From: Kineothrix sp. IPX-CK | GTDB taxonomy: Bacteria; Bacillota; Clostridia; Lachnospirales; Lachnospiraceae | Direction: 5' to 3' | Assembly: GCF_039134705.1 (NCBI RefSeq) | Contig: NZ_CP146256.1 | Location: 2,046,001 to 2,110,000, forward strand | Length of the DNA: 64,000 bases | Shown: positions 54,652 to 63,046 of the stretch, piece after piece | How positions within the stretch are numbered: the first letter of the stretch is position 1 | Layout: each line of letters opens with the position of its first letter | Program-made: the position numbers and the translations under genes | The notes under the pieces: generated by a model | The model's input: only the letters and a program-made list of their open reading frames with translations | What the model was told of the DNA's origin: nothing | Databases searched by the model: none

Positions 54652-54837
54652 ATGATAGAGGTAACAAAGATAAACGGAGCAAAAATATTGATTAATCCGG
54701 ATTTGATCGAACTGGTGGAGGAGACACCAGATACAGTCGTTTCATTTACTACAGGCCGCAAAATAATTGTAAAAGAAAGTAGACAAGAGGTGAAAAATCT
54801 AGTAAAATCGTATAGAAAGGATATTTTTGCGGATTAA
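54652..54837 (+). CDS. flbD: Flagellar protein FlbD
   Basis: A 61-aa protein of the FlbD/SwrD family (IEVTKINGAKILINPDLIEL, TVVSFTTGRKIIVKES). SwrD in Bacillus raises stator power. Located between flgE and motA, as usual in Gram-positive and spirochete operons. GAGAGGAGAGGG precedes the ATG. Confidence 0.92.
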   Translation: MIEVTKINGAKILINPDLIELVEETPDTVVSFTTGRKIIVKESRQEVKNLVKSYRKDIFAD

Positions 54838-54859
54838 CGCGGAAATAAGGTAACAACTT

Positions 54860-55657
54860 GTGGATATAGCATCGATATTGGGTCTTATTTTATGCGGCGT
54901 CGTGTTTATATTTGGTATTTTAACCAGCGGGGGAGTGTCAGCGCTTGGCAATTTCTTGGATGTGCCTTCTATTTTTATTACTTTCGGAGGTTCTTTGTGC
55001 TGTGTGTTGGCGTCATATTCACTGCAGAATTTTAAGGAAGGACTTATGAGCTTTCGCTTGGTACTGAAAACGCCTGATAATGATACATCTGTTACAATCA
55101 GGAAGATTATTGAGCTGTCCAATATAGCCCGCAAGGAAGGACTCCTCGCACTGGAGGAGAGAGCGGCAGATCTTGATGATGAGTTTTTGAAGAAGGGAAT
55201 TCTCCTCATCGTAGATGGTACAGATCAGGAATTGGTTCGCGCCATAATGGATACGGAGCTTGCCAGCATAGAGGAAAGACATAAGACAAAGATAGGTTTT
55301 TGGGACGCGCTCGGAGCGATGGGACCTGCATGGGGTATGATCGGTACCCTTGTCGGTCTGGTGAATATGCTCAATAAGATGAGCGATCCGTCAGCAGTGG
55401 GTCCTGGTATGGCGACCGCACTTATTACGACTTTATACGGTTCGCTTTTGGCAAACTGGGTCTGCACTCCGGTTGCGAGTAAATTGAGAGAAAGCAATGC
55501 GGAAGAGGCTCGTTTGAAGGGAATCATGATTGAAGGACTTCTCTCCATTCAAGCGGGTGAGAACCCGCGGGTTATAGAAGAGAAATTGAAAGCATTCCTG
55601 TCTCCGAAGGACAGAGAAAGCTGGGACAGCGAAAACGGAGGTGAACCGGTTGGCTAG
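54860..55657 (+). CDS. motA: Flagellar stator protein MotA
   Basis: Ion-channel subunit of the stator, 265 aa with four membrane helices (about 5-25, 33-52, 148-170, 183-205). The cytoplasmic loop (about 55-145) interacts with FliG; AMGPAWGMIGTLVGLVNML and PGMATALITTLYGSLLANW are the conserved helix 3/4 regions. GTG start with TAAGG upstream. The motB start overlaps its end. Confidence 0.95.
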   Translation: MDIASILGLILCGVVFIFGILTSGGVSALGNFLDVPSIFITFGGSLCCVLASYSLQNFKEGLMSFRLVLKTPDNDTSVTIRKIIELSNIARKEGLLALEERAADLDDEFLKKGILLIVDGTDQELVRAIMDTELASIEERHKTKIGFWDALGAMGPAWGMIGTLVGLVNMLNKMSDPSAVGPGMATALITTLYGSLLANWVCTPVASKLRESNAEEARLKGIMIEGLLSIQAGENPRVIEEKLKAFLSPKDRESWDSENGGEPVG

Positions 55658-56468
55658 AAATAAGAAAGAGGAACCGCCCAAGGGTTCGCCGGCATGGATG
55701 GCGACTTTCGCCGATCTCATGAATCTGCTTCTATGTTTTTTTGTTCTGCTTTTTTCCATGTCTTCAGTGGATGCGCAGAAATTCAGTTTGATGGCAGAAT
55801 CATTCAGTCAGGCGTTCAGTATATTCGACGGCGGCGGAGCCTCATCAAAAGGCGGTATTCTAATTAGCAATGGTGTTAACCAGCTTTTTGAGCTGGAGCA
55901 ATACATAAACAGTTCTGGAGAGATAGAAGAAGGGGAGATTACTCCGGAGGATACTCCAGACACTCTCAGTGAAGCTGAGAAGAAGATTGAAGAAGCCAAG
56001 TTAAGGGAATCGGAAGAGCTTTCCGAGAGGTTGGAAGAGGCGATTGCCGAACAAAGTCTCAGCGATGTGCTGGATGTTGAATTTACCTCTCAATATGTTC
56101 AGATTACGCTTCAAGGGTCCTTGTTGTTTGACTCCGGAAGTACCGTGCTCAAGGAGGAATCCTTACCGGTATTAGACAAGATAGGCGTTATGCTGGAACG
56201 TTATGCGCAGAGCACGATAGAGGTAGAAGGGCATACGGACAATGTTCCGATGTCGGGATCAAAGTATTCCAACAATGATGAATTGAGCAGCGGAAGGGCG
56301 CTCTCGGTATTCAATTACCTGATTGAACATGCGAATCTTGACCCTGCAATCATTAAACATTCCGGTCGCGGAGAATATGTTCCTATAGCGGACAATTCCA
56401 CTGCTGAGGGCCGGGCACTGAACAGAAGGGTAGAAATAAGAATTTACAATTCGCTAAGTTCCTATTAA
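55650..56468 (+). CDS. motB: Flagellar stator protein MotB
   Basis: Peptidoglycan-anchored stator subunit, 272 aa. One helix near the N-terminus with the ion-carrying D22 (TFADLMNLLLCFFVLLFSM), a Glu-rich plug/linker (about 85-130) and the OmpA-like wall-binding domain (VEGHTDNVPM, SSGRALSVFNYL, NRRVEI). The TTG at 55650, 6 nt behind GGAGGTGA, gives the family start MARNKKEE; a GTG at 55641 is possible. Overlaps motA by 8 bp. Confidence 0.95.
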   Translation: MARNKKEEPPKGSPAWMATFADLMNLLLCFFVLLFSMSSVDAQKFSLMAESFSQAFSIFDGGGASSKGGILISNGVNQLFELEQYINSSGEIEEGEITPEDTPDTLSEAEKKIEEAKLRESEELSERLEEAIAEQSLSDVLDVEFTSQYVQITLQGSLLFDSGSTVLKEESLPVLDKIGVMLERYAQSTIEVEGHTDNVPMSGSKYSNNDELSSGRALSVFNYLIEHANLDPAIIKHSGRGEYVPIADNSTAEGRALNRRVEIRIYNSLSSY

Positions 56469-56490
56469 ACGAGCGGGAGGAAGTTTTAAA

Positions 56491-57009
56491 ATGAAGAATA
56501 ATTTATTGTCTGTACTGGTACTCGGTTTGCTGATCGTGAATATTGTATTAACATCTATTATGATGTTCAGCGTGACCGGTGCTTCTAAGAAGACAACAGA
56601 ACTTGTGACGGATATCGCATCAGTACTTCGTTTGGAATTAGGAGAAGCGGGAGATGCGGAAGCTGTTCCGCTGTCACAGACGCAAGTGTATAATATCTCG
56701 GAACCTATGACGGTTACTCTGAAAGGTAGTGAGGATGGAACTCCCCACTATTGTCTGGCATCTGTAGCACTTTCCCTGAATACAAAGGCAGATGGATATA
56801 AGGATTATGGAAGCTCTGAAAGTATGGCGACTTATGAGCCGCTTGTTACGAGTGAAATTATAGACATAATTGGAAGTTATACGATGGATGAGCTTATGAC
56901 AAGCGATACGCAGAATGAGGTCAAGCGGGAAATCTTGAGAAGAATTCAGCGTATGTTTGATTCGGAATTTGTTTATAATGTTTCGTTTAGTGATATTAAG
57001 TTCCAATAA
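56491..57009 (+). CDS. fliL: Flagellar basal body protein FliL
   Basis: Single-pass membrane protein, 172 aa (helix about 3-27, LLSVLVLGLLIVNIVLTSIM) with a stomatin-like extracellular domain that supports stator function. The family C-terminal block VKREILRRIQRMFDSEFVYN is present, ending SFSDIKFQ. Between motB and fliM. Confidence 0.88.
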   Translation: MKNNLLSVLVLGLLIVNIVLTSIMMFSVTGASKKTTELVTDIASVLRLELGEAGDAEAVPLSQTQVYNISEPMTVTLKGSEDGTPHYCLASVALSLNTKADGYKDYGSSESMATYEPLVTSEIIDIIGSYTMDELMTSDTQNEVKREILRRIQRMFDSEFVYNVSFSDIKFQ

Positions 57010-57042
57010 TCTGCTAGGAGAAATAGGCAGGAGGTGACTTGA

Positions 57043-58023
57043 GTGGGTGAGGTGCTGTCACAAAACGAAATCGACAATTTGCTCGCAGCATTAAGTACGG
57101 GTGAATTGGATGTAGATGATATGCAGGAGCATGGTGAGAAGCAGGTGAAGAACTATGACTTCAAACGTCCTGCGAAGTTCTCCAAGGAACATTTGAGAAC
57201 TTTGGAAATTATACATGAGCATTATGGAAGATTGATATCTACGAACTTGCCGGTTTATTTGCGTAAAAATATACAAGTCAGCGTGGCGAGTTCAGAAGCG
57301 GTTACTTTTTCGGAATTTTCAAATGCATTGTCCAATCCGGTTATTCTGGGAATCGTAAATTTCTCGCCGCTGCCCGGAAGTATTATCGTGGAGTTGTCTT
57401 GTAATCTGGGCTTTGCGATGATAGACAGAATGCTGGGCGGATCGGGAGGTGCATTGGAGAAGAACAGAGATTTTTCCGAAATAGAGATGACTATTATAGA
57501 GAAGATAATGATAGTCTGCATGCAGCTTATGCGGGAGCCGTGGAAAAATGTTGTGGATGTGAATCCGATGATGGAAAGAATCGAGACGAATTCGCAGTTC
57601 GCACAGGTTATTGCACCGAGCGATATGATAGCGATTGTCACTTTGAATATGAAAATCGGCGATGTAGAGGGATTAATGAATATATGTCTTCCTTACTTCA
57701 CGCTGGAAGATGTCATGGACAAGCTGAATACGAAGTATTGGTATTCCACCATGCAGGAAAAGAACGACGAGAATTATGAAGAATACATCGAAGCACTGAT
57801 TCGGAGGGTTGATATCCCGGTGAAAGCGATTCTGGGAAGAAGCAGTGTTTTGGTCAATGATTTTGTTAATTTACAGCCGGGCGATATTATCAGGCTGGAT
57901 AAAAGGGTCGACAATGAACTTAGCGTTTATGTCGGAAATATAAAGAAATTCACCGCGTTACCGGGCTCCAGCAAAGATAAATATGCGGTAAGAGTCACCT
58001 CGGTAATCAGAGAGGGGGAATAA
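57043..58023 (+). CDS. fliM: Flagellar motor switch protein FliM
   Basis: C-ring protein, 326 aa. N-terminal CheY-P-binding peptide LSQNEIDNLLAAL, CheC-like middle domain (RTLEIIHEHYGRLISTNL, GFAMIDRMLGGSGG) and the C-terminal SpoA domain (VDIPVKAILGRSSV, LQPGDIIRLDKRV). GTG start behind GGAGGTGA. Directly precedes fliY (1 nt gap). Confidence 0.97.
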   Translation: MGEVLSQNEIDNLLAALSTGELDVDDMQEHGEKQVKNYDFKRPAKFSKEHLRTLEIIHEHYGRLISTNLPVYLRKNIQVSVASSEAVTFSEFSNALSNPVILGIVNFSPLPGSIIVELSCNLGFAMIDRMLGGSGGALEKNRDFSEIEMTIIEKIMIVCMQLMREPWKNVVDVNPMMERIETNSQFAQVIAPSDMIAIVTLNMKIGDVEGLMNICLPYFTLEDVMDKLNTKYWYSTMQEKNDENYEEYIEALIRRVDIPVKAILGRSSVLVNDFVNLQPGDIIRLDKRVDNELSVYVGNIKKFTALPGSSKDKYAVRVTSVIREGE

Positions 58024-58024
58024 C

Positions 58025-59188
58025 ATGGATGGAATGTTATCTCAAGACGAAATAAATGCGTTATTGAACGGGATGGACCTATCGGAGGAAGATGGAGGAG
58101 AAGAATCGTCGGCTTCGGCTGTATCAGCCGTTTATGTAGACGATAGCTTACTTTCCGAAGTGGAAAAGGATGCCATTGGAGAAATCGCCAATATCAGCAT
58201 GGGATCGTCAGCAACGACATTGTATTCTTTAGTTAATCGAAAAGTTAATATTACAACTCCCCGAGTGACGTTATCCAATTGGGCGAATATGACGGAGGAT
58301 TATGAGAGGCCTTGCGTTTTTATTCAGATAAGGTATACCTCGGGCTTGGAAGGCTCCAATATTTTAGTGCTAAAGGAGCATGATGTTAAGATTATTACCG
58401 ACCTTATGATGGGCGGCGATGGAACAAACACGGATGGTGAGTTGGGAGAGATGCATCTTAGTGCGATTTCCGAAGCAATGAACCAGATGATGGGATCTGC
58501 GGCTACTTCTCTTTCTACAATGCTCGGTACGATGATCGATATCAGCCCTCCGGATGCCAGTCTTGTCGACTTGAATGCATTCAAGTCGGGCAGTGATATT
58601 GCTTCTTTTTTGGATGGCACATTTGTGAAAATTTCCTTCAGGATGCAAATTGGAGATTTGGTGGACAGCACGATCATGCAGTTATATCCAATCGATTTTG
58701 CAAAGACGTTATATGAGACTTTTATAAATAACCAAATGGAAAATTCACAGCCTGTACCTACAGCAATTCCGGCACCGGAACCGCCGCAGATACAGAATAT
58801 ACCGCCGCAGATGGCAGCAATAGGAGGCAACGGAATGCAGCAGCAGATGGCAATGATGGGGATGCCGCAAGTGGCTATGCCACAGATGCAGAATATGAAT
58901 GTTCAGCCTGCACAGTTCCAGAATTTCACAACCGATTACAGCGGGATTCAAAGCAATGAAAATATCGGCTTAATCATGGACGTACCGCTAGAAGTAACTG
59001 TTGAACTGGGCAGAACGAGTAAATCGATATCTGAAATTTTAGATTTCGCTCCGGGTACAATTATTGAACTCGACAAGATTGCCGGAGAACCGATAGATGT
59101 TTTGGTAAATGGCAAATTTGTAGCTAAAGGTGAAGTTGTGGTAATCGAAGAAAGTTTCGGTATCCGAGTAACAGAAATTATTAAATAA
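58025..59188 (+). CDS. fliY: Flagellar motor switch phosphatase FliY
   Basis: C-ring protein, 387 aa, that in Gram-positives replaces FliN and dephosphorylates CheY. N-terminal peptide MLSQDEINALLNGM, a CheC-like domain (about 35-230) with two phosphatase-type helices (EKDAIGEIANISMGSSATTL and LGEMHLSAISEAMNQMMGSA), a Pro/Met/Gln-rich linker (about 240-300, e.g. MPQVAMPQMQNMNVQP) and a C-terminal FliN domain (LEVTVELGRTSKSISEIL). ATG 1 nt after the fliM stop. Confidence 0.96.
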   Translation: MDGMLSQDEINALLNGMDLSEEDGGEESSASAVSAVYVDDSLLSEVEKDAIGEIANISMGSSATTLYSLVNRKVNITTPRVTLSNWANMTEDYERPCVFIQIRYTSGLEGSNILVLKEHDVKIITDLMMGGDGTNTDGELGEMHLSAISEAMNQMMGSAATSLSTMLGTMIDISPPDASLVDLNAFKSGSDIASFLDGTFVKISFRMQIGDLVDSTIMQLYPIDFAKTLYETFINNQMENSQPVPTAIPAPEPPQIQNIPPQMAAIGGNGMQQQMAMMGMPQVAMPQMQNMNVQPAQFQNFTTDYSGIQSNENIGLIMDVPLEVTVELGRTSKSISEILDFAPGTIIELDKIAGEPIDVLVNGKFVAKGEVVVIEESFGIRVTEIIK

Positions 59189-59211
59189 GAAGAGAAATAG
59201 GAGAAAGAGAT

Positions 59212-59574
59212 ATGGCAAAGAACATTTTAATTTGCGACGATGCTGCATTCATGCGTATGATGATTAAAGATATCCTTACGAAAAACGGATACAATGTTGC
59301 GGGTGAAGCGGAAAACGGAGTGAAGGCAGTGGAGAAGTATGGCGAATTGAATCCCGACCTTGTCCTTATGGATATTACCATGCCGGAAATGGACGGAATC
59401 ATGGCATTGAAGAAAATTAAAGAGGCAGATCCTTCCGCTCTCGTAATCATGTGCTCTGCAATGGGTCAGCAGGCGATGGTTATCGAATCCATTCAGGCAG
59501 GAGCAAAGGATTTTATCGTTAAGCCTTTCCAAGCGGATCGTGTTTTGGAGGCTGTTAAGAAAGTAGTTGGATAA
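59212..59574 (+). CDS. cheY: Chemotaxis response regulator CheY
   Basis: Single receiver domain, 120 aa. Acidic pair D9-D10, phosphorylation site D54 (LVLMDITMPEMDG), S82 and K104 (FIVKPF). Phosphorylated form binds the FliM/FliY N-terminal peptides encoded just upstream. Its stop codon overlaps the fliO start (TAATG). Confidence 0.95.
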   Translation: MAKNILICDDAAFMRMMIKDILTKNGYNVAGEAENGVKAVEKYGELNPDLVLMDITMPEMDGIMALKKIKEADPSALVIMCSAMGQQAMVIESIQAGAKDFIVKPFQADRVLEAVKKVVG

Positions 59575-59945
59575 TGATGCTGCTTACCGTATCAAATAGT
59601 ACAAATTCGTATTTGCAGTTTTTGACGGTGCTCATTATATTTGTTTTCGTGCTGGGAATCACTTGGTTTTTTACCAGATGGATGGCCAATCTGCAGAAGG
59701 GAAGGACGTACGGAGCGAATATAGAGGTTATAGAGACGTACAAAATTACTGCAAATAAATATATTCAGATAATAAAGACCGGAGATAAGTATCTTGCTAT
59801 AGGAATAGGAAAAGATACGATTACGATGCTTGCAGAGATACCCGCCGAGCAGATTCATTTACCGGATAAAGCGGGGGATACTATGCCCGATTTTAAGAAG
59901 ATATTTGAAAAAGCGAAGATTACGGATAAAGACCGAAAGAAATGA
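59574..59945 (+). CDS. fliO: Flagellar biosynthesis protein FliO
   Basis: Short membrane protein, 123 aa, one helix (about 14-35, LQFLTVLIIFVFVLGITWFF) followed by a FliO domain (IEVIETYKITANKYIQIIKT, LAIGIGKDTITML). FliO helps assemble the FliP ring. Overlaps cheY by one nucleotide and precedes fliP, as usual. Confidence 0.85.
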   Translation: MMLLTVSNSTNSYLQFLTVLIIFVFVLGITWFFTRWMANLQKGRTYGANIEVIETYKITANKYIQIIKTGDKYLAIGIGKDTITMLAEIPAEQIHLPDKAGDTMPDFKKIFEKAKITDKDRKK

Positions 59946-59961
59946 AGAATAGGCGAGATAT

Positions 59962-60834
59962 ATGAGAACAATTTTTTCCGGAAGAAGGATGATAAAAATA
60001 ATATGCCTGCTGTTTTCGGTGGGCATATTATTGTGTGCAGCCAGACCGGTTTCCGCTTATGCAGCGGATACAAGGGAATCGAATCTGACAGGTACTACTG
60101 ATGAAAGAACCAATATCAGTAATCCGGGCGATGCACAGACGCCGGAGGATTTAAAGGAACTTAATATAGCGAATACCGTGACCCTTACTTATGATGAGGG
60201 GAACGGACAATTAAATGGCAGCCTGAGAATTCTCTTGACGCTTACCTTGATAGCGCTTGCACCAACGCTGATTATAATGCTTACCTCGTTTACCAGAATT
60301 ATTATCGTTCTGCATTTTACGAGGGCGGCTTTGAATACCCAAACGGCGCCCCCGAATCAGGTGTTGATTGGGTTAGCTTTGTTTTTGACTTTTTTCATTA
60401 TGCAGCCTACTTTGTCAAAGGTATACGAGGAGGCGGTAGTGCCTTTCGAAGCAGGAGAAATGGATCAGGCCGAGGCTTTGGAGGTCGGTATACAGCCTTT
60501 TAGGGATTTCATGTACGGACAGACACTTGCGAAGGATGTAAGACTGTTCATGGAGATCAGTAATACGGAATGGCAGGGAGACTTGGCCAGTATTCCAACC
60601 AGCGTTCTGATTCCCAGCTTTATTATCAGCGAGCTTCGGACAGCGTTTATTATAGGATTTTTGATTTATATTCCATTTATCGTCATAGATATGGTTGTGG
60701 CTTCGACGCTCATGAGTATGGGTATGATGATGCTGCCGCCCACCACGATTTCCATGCCTTTTAAGATACTTTTGTTCGTACTGGCAGACGGCTGGAACTT
60801 AATTATAGGAAGTTTGGTAAAGACCTTTTATTAA
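59962..60834 (+). CDS. fliP: Flagellar export gate protein FliP
   Basis: Core of the export gate, 290 aa. Signal peptide (about 1-35, ending VSAYA-A) and four helices; SFTRIIIVLHFTRAALNTQT and PPNQVLIGLALFLTFFIM, MMMLPPTTISMPFKILLFVL are conserved. Forms a helical assembly with FliQ and FliR, encoded next. Confidence 0.96.
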   Translation: MRTIFSGRRMIKIICLLFSVGILLCAARPVSAYAADTRESNLTGTTDERTNISNPGDAQTPEDLKELNIANTVTLTYDEGNGQLNGSLRILLTLTLIALAPTLIIMLTSFTRIIIVLHFTRAALNTQTAPPNQVLIGLALFLTFFIMQPTLSKVYEEAVVPFEAGEMDQAEALEVGIQPFRDFMYGQTLAKDVRLFMEISNTEWQGDLASIPTSVLIPSFIISELRTAFIIGFLIYIPFIVIDMVVASTLMSMGMMMLPPTTISMPFKILLFVLADGWNLIIGSLVKTFY

Positions 60835-60860
60835 ATGATAAAAGCGAAAGGGAGTAATGT

Positions 60861-61130
60861 ATGACAATTGATGACATAACCGCGATTTCTTCGACTGCAT
60901 TATATTTGATTATAAAGACATCGGCTCCTGTTCTGCTCGTGTCGCTTATTGTAGGTTTAATTATCAGTATTTTTCAGACCGTTACATCGATTCAGGAGCA
61001 GACGCTTACCTTCGTTCCGAAAATCATTTGTGTATTTTTGTCGATTATGGTGTTGGGGCATTGGATGATGAACGGCATGTCGGAGTTTATGGTGAGTCTG
61101 TGGTCTGATTTCAGTGTCTATATAAGGTAG
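60861..61130 (+). CDS. fliQ: Flagellar export gate protein FliQ
   Basis: Two-helix protein, 89 aa (LIIKTSAPVLLVSLIVGLII, then IICVFLSIMVLGHWMMNGM), with the loop FQTVTSIQEQTLTFVPK typical for FliQ. ATG behind AAAGGGAG. Confidence 0.96.
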   Translation: MTIDDITAISSTALYLIIKTSAPVLLVSLIVGLIISIFQTVTSIQEQTLTFVPKIICVFLSIMVLGHWMMNGMSEFMVSLWSDFSVYIR

Positions 61131-61134
61131 CATT

Positions 61135-61917
61135 ATGATTGATTATGCTTTTACATATGCAAGTCTTGAATATTTTTTATTGATTTTCACCAGGGTGACC
61201 TGCTTTGTCTTTATCGCACCGTTTTTCAGTATGAATAATACGCCGAGACAGATAAGGGTAGGGATCAGCTTTTTCGTATCACTGCTTGTTTTCTTTGTCT
61301 TGGCTCCTTCCGAACCGCTTCAATACGACACTTGGTTAGGCTATACGGTAATCGTTATGAAGGAGGCCCTGACTGGCTTTATCATCGGGTTTGGCGCGAA
61401 CTTGTGCAATTCCATCGTATCCTTTGCGGGACATGTTATTGATATGGAGACGGGATTGGCCATGGTTACGATCATGGATCCCACGACGAAAGAATCTACA
61501 AGTATTTCCGGTGTGTTCTATCAATACATGATAACTCTTATGCTCATTGTAAGTGGGATGTACCAATATCTCTTAAAGGCTCTGGTGGATACTTTTACGC
61601 TGATACCGATAAATGGTGCCGTATTTAGGACTGACTCTCTGACGACGTCGGTGGTTCGTTTTATGAGCGATTATATAATTATAGGTTTTCGCATTTGCCT
61701 TCCCATATTTCTTGTTATGGTAATGCTGAACGTCATTCTTGGCATATTGGCGAAGGTTTCGCCCCAGCTCAATATGTTCGCTGTCGGTATTCAGATCAAG
61801 ATTTTGGTAGGTCTATCGGTACTGTTTTTAACGGCAGGAATGCTGCCCGTAGCTTCTAATTTTATTTTTGAACAGATGAAAAAAATAGTAGTGTCATTTG
61901 TAGAGGGACTAATGTGA
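61135..61917 (+). CDS. fliR: Flagellar export gate protein FliR
   Basis: Membrane protein of 260 aa with about six helices; conserved FTRVTCFVFIAPFFS, PRQIRVGISFFVSLLV, GFGANLCNSIVSFAGHVIDM and NVILGILAKVSPQLNMFAVG. Starts 4 nt after fliQ; its stop overlaps the flhB start. Confidence 0.95.
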   Translation: MIDYAFTYASLEYFLLIFTRVTCFVFIAPFFSMNNTPRQIRVGISFFVSLLVFFVLAPSEPLQYDTWLGYTVIVMKEALTGFIIGFGANLCNSIVSFAGHVIDMETGLAMVTIMDPTTKESTSISGVFYQYMITLMLIVSGMYQYLLKALVDTFTLIPINGAVFRTDSLTTSVVRFMSDYIIIGFRICLPIFLVMVMLNVILGILAKVSPQLNMFAVGIQIKILVGLSVLFLTAGMLPVASNFIFEQMKKIVVSFVEGLM

Positions 61918-63026
61918 TTTTACAGTATAATCTCCAGTTTTTTGCGAAAGATGGTCCGGGCGGAGAAAAAACGGAGCCTGCTACCGATAAAAAGTTAAGG
62001 GATGCCAGAAAAGAAGGGCAGGTAGCTAAGAGTAAGGAAATTGGCAATGCCTTCGGACTTCTCGCCTTATTTTTAGTGCTGAAGTTCTATGTGGGAAGTA
62101 TGGGAAACAGCTTTTTAGAAGTTTTTTATGGCATTTACGGACAAATACCGAGTCTGATAAAGAACTATAACGGAGAGGTTCCTGTTACCAGTCTGCGTGC
62201 CGTATTCAACAATATGGTTCTTGAGATGATTCTCATAATGGGTCCGGTGCTTATCATAGGATTACTGGTAGCGTTCATTTGCGATGTTGCACAGGTGAAA
62301 TGGAGCCCAACAGGAAAGACTCTGCAGCCTAAGCTTAGTAAGCTTAACCCCTTGAAGGGATTTAAGAAGATTATTTCCAAGGATTCCCTGATGGAACTGG
62401 TAAAATCATTGCTCAAAGTGGGCTTGATCATATATGTGGCATATTCTTATTTGAAGGATAAGTATGATTACATTTTCCTATTATATGATATTCCGTTAAA
62501 CCAGGCTATTTTGCTTATTGGAGAATTGGTCATAGATTTAGGAATACGAGTTTCTGCTATTTATATACTCATAGGAGTTCTGGACTTCGCTTATCAGAAG
62601 CATAAATTTAAAGAAGATATGAAGATGACGAAGCAGGAGATTAAGGATGAGTATAAGGATCAGGAGGGTGATCCTAAAATTAAGGGAAAGCAAAGACAGC
62701 GCATGAGAGAAGCTTCTCAGCGCCGTATGATGCAGCAATTGCCTGAAGCGGATGTGGTAATTACCAACCCTACCCACTATGCGGTGGCAATCAAATATGA
62801 CCCTGATAAATATGAGGCTCCTTTGGTCATTGCAAAGGGAGAGGATTATCTCGCGCAGAAGATTAAAGATGCGGCGAAGGAGCATCACATAGAAATTGTA
62901 GAAAATAAGCCCCTTGCCAGAATGCTGTATGCGAATGTAGATGTGGGCGAGCTGGTACCTCCGGAGTTGTATCAGGCAGTAGCCGAGGTGCTCGCATTCG
63001 TATATCATTTGAAGGGAAAGACGTAA
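61914..63026 (+). CDS. flhB: Flagellar export switch protein FlhB
   Basis: A 370-aa export gate protein. N-terminal GEKTEPATDKKLRDARKEGQ, four helices (about 45-210) and a cytoplasmic domain with the self-cleaving NPTH motif at 285-288 (cut between N285 and P286), which switches export from hook to filament proteins. GTG start overlapping the fliR stop (GTGA). Confidence 0.97.
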   Translation: MILQYNLQFFAKDGPGGEKTEPATDKKLRDARKEGQVAKSKEIGNAFGLLALFLVLKFYVGSMGNSFLEVFYGIYGQIPSLIKNYNGEVPVTSLRAVFNNMVLEMILIMGPVLIIGLLVAFICDVAQVKWSPTGKTLQPKLSKLNPLKGFKKIISKDSLMELVKSLLKVGLIIYVAYSYLKDKYDYIFLLYDIPLNQAILLIGELVIDLGIRVSAIYILIGVLDFAYQKHKFKEDMKMTKQEIKDEYKDQEGDPKIKGKQRQRMREASQRRMMQQLPEADVVITNPTHYAVAIKYDPDKYEAPLVIAKGEDYLAQKIKDAAKEHHIEIVENKPLARMLYANVDVGELVPPELYQAVAEVLAFVYHLKGKT

Positions 63027-63046
63027 GAAGAGAGGAGGAGTAAGGT

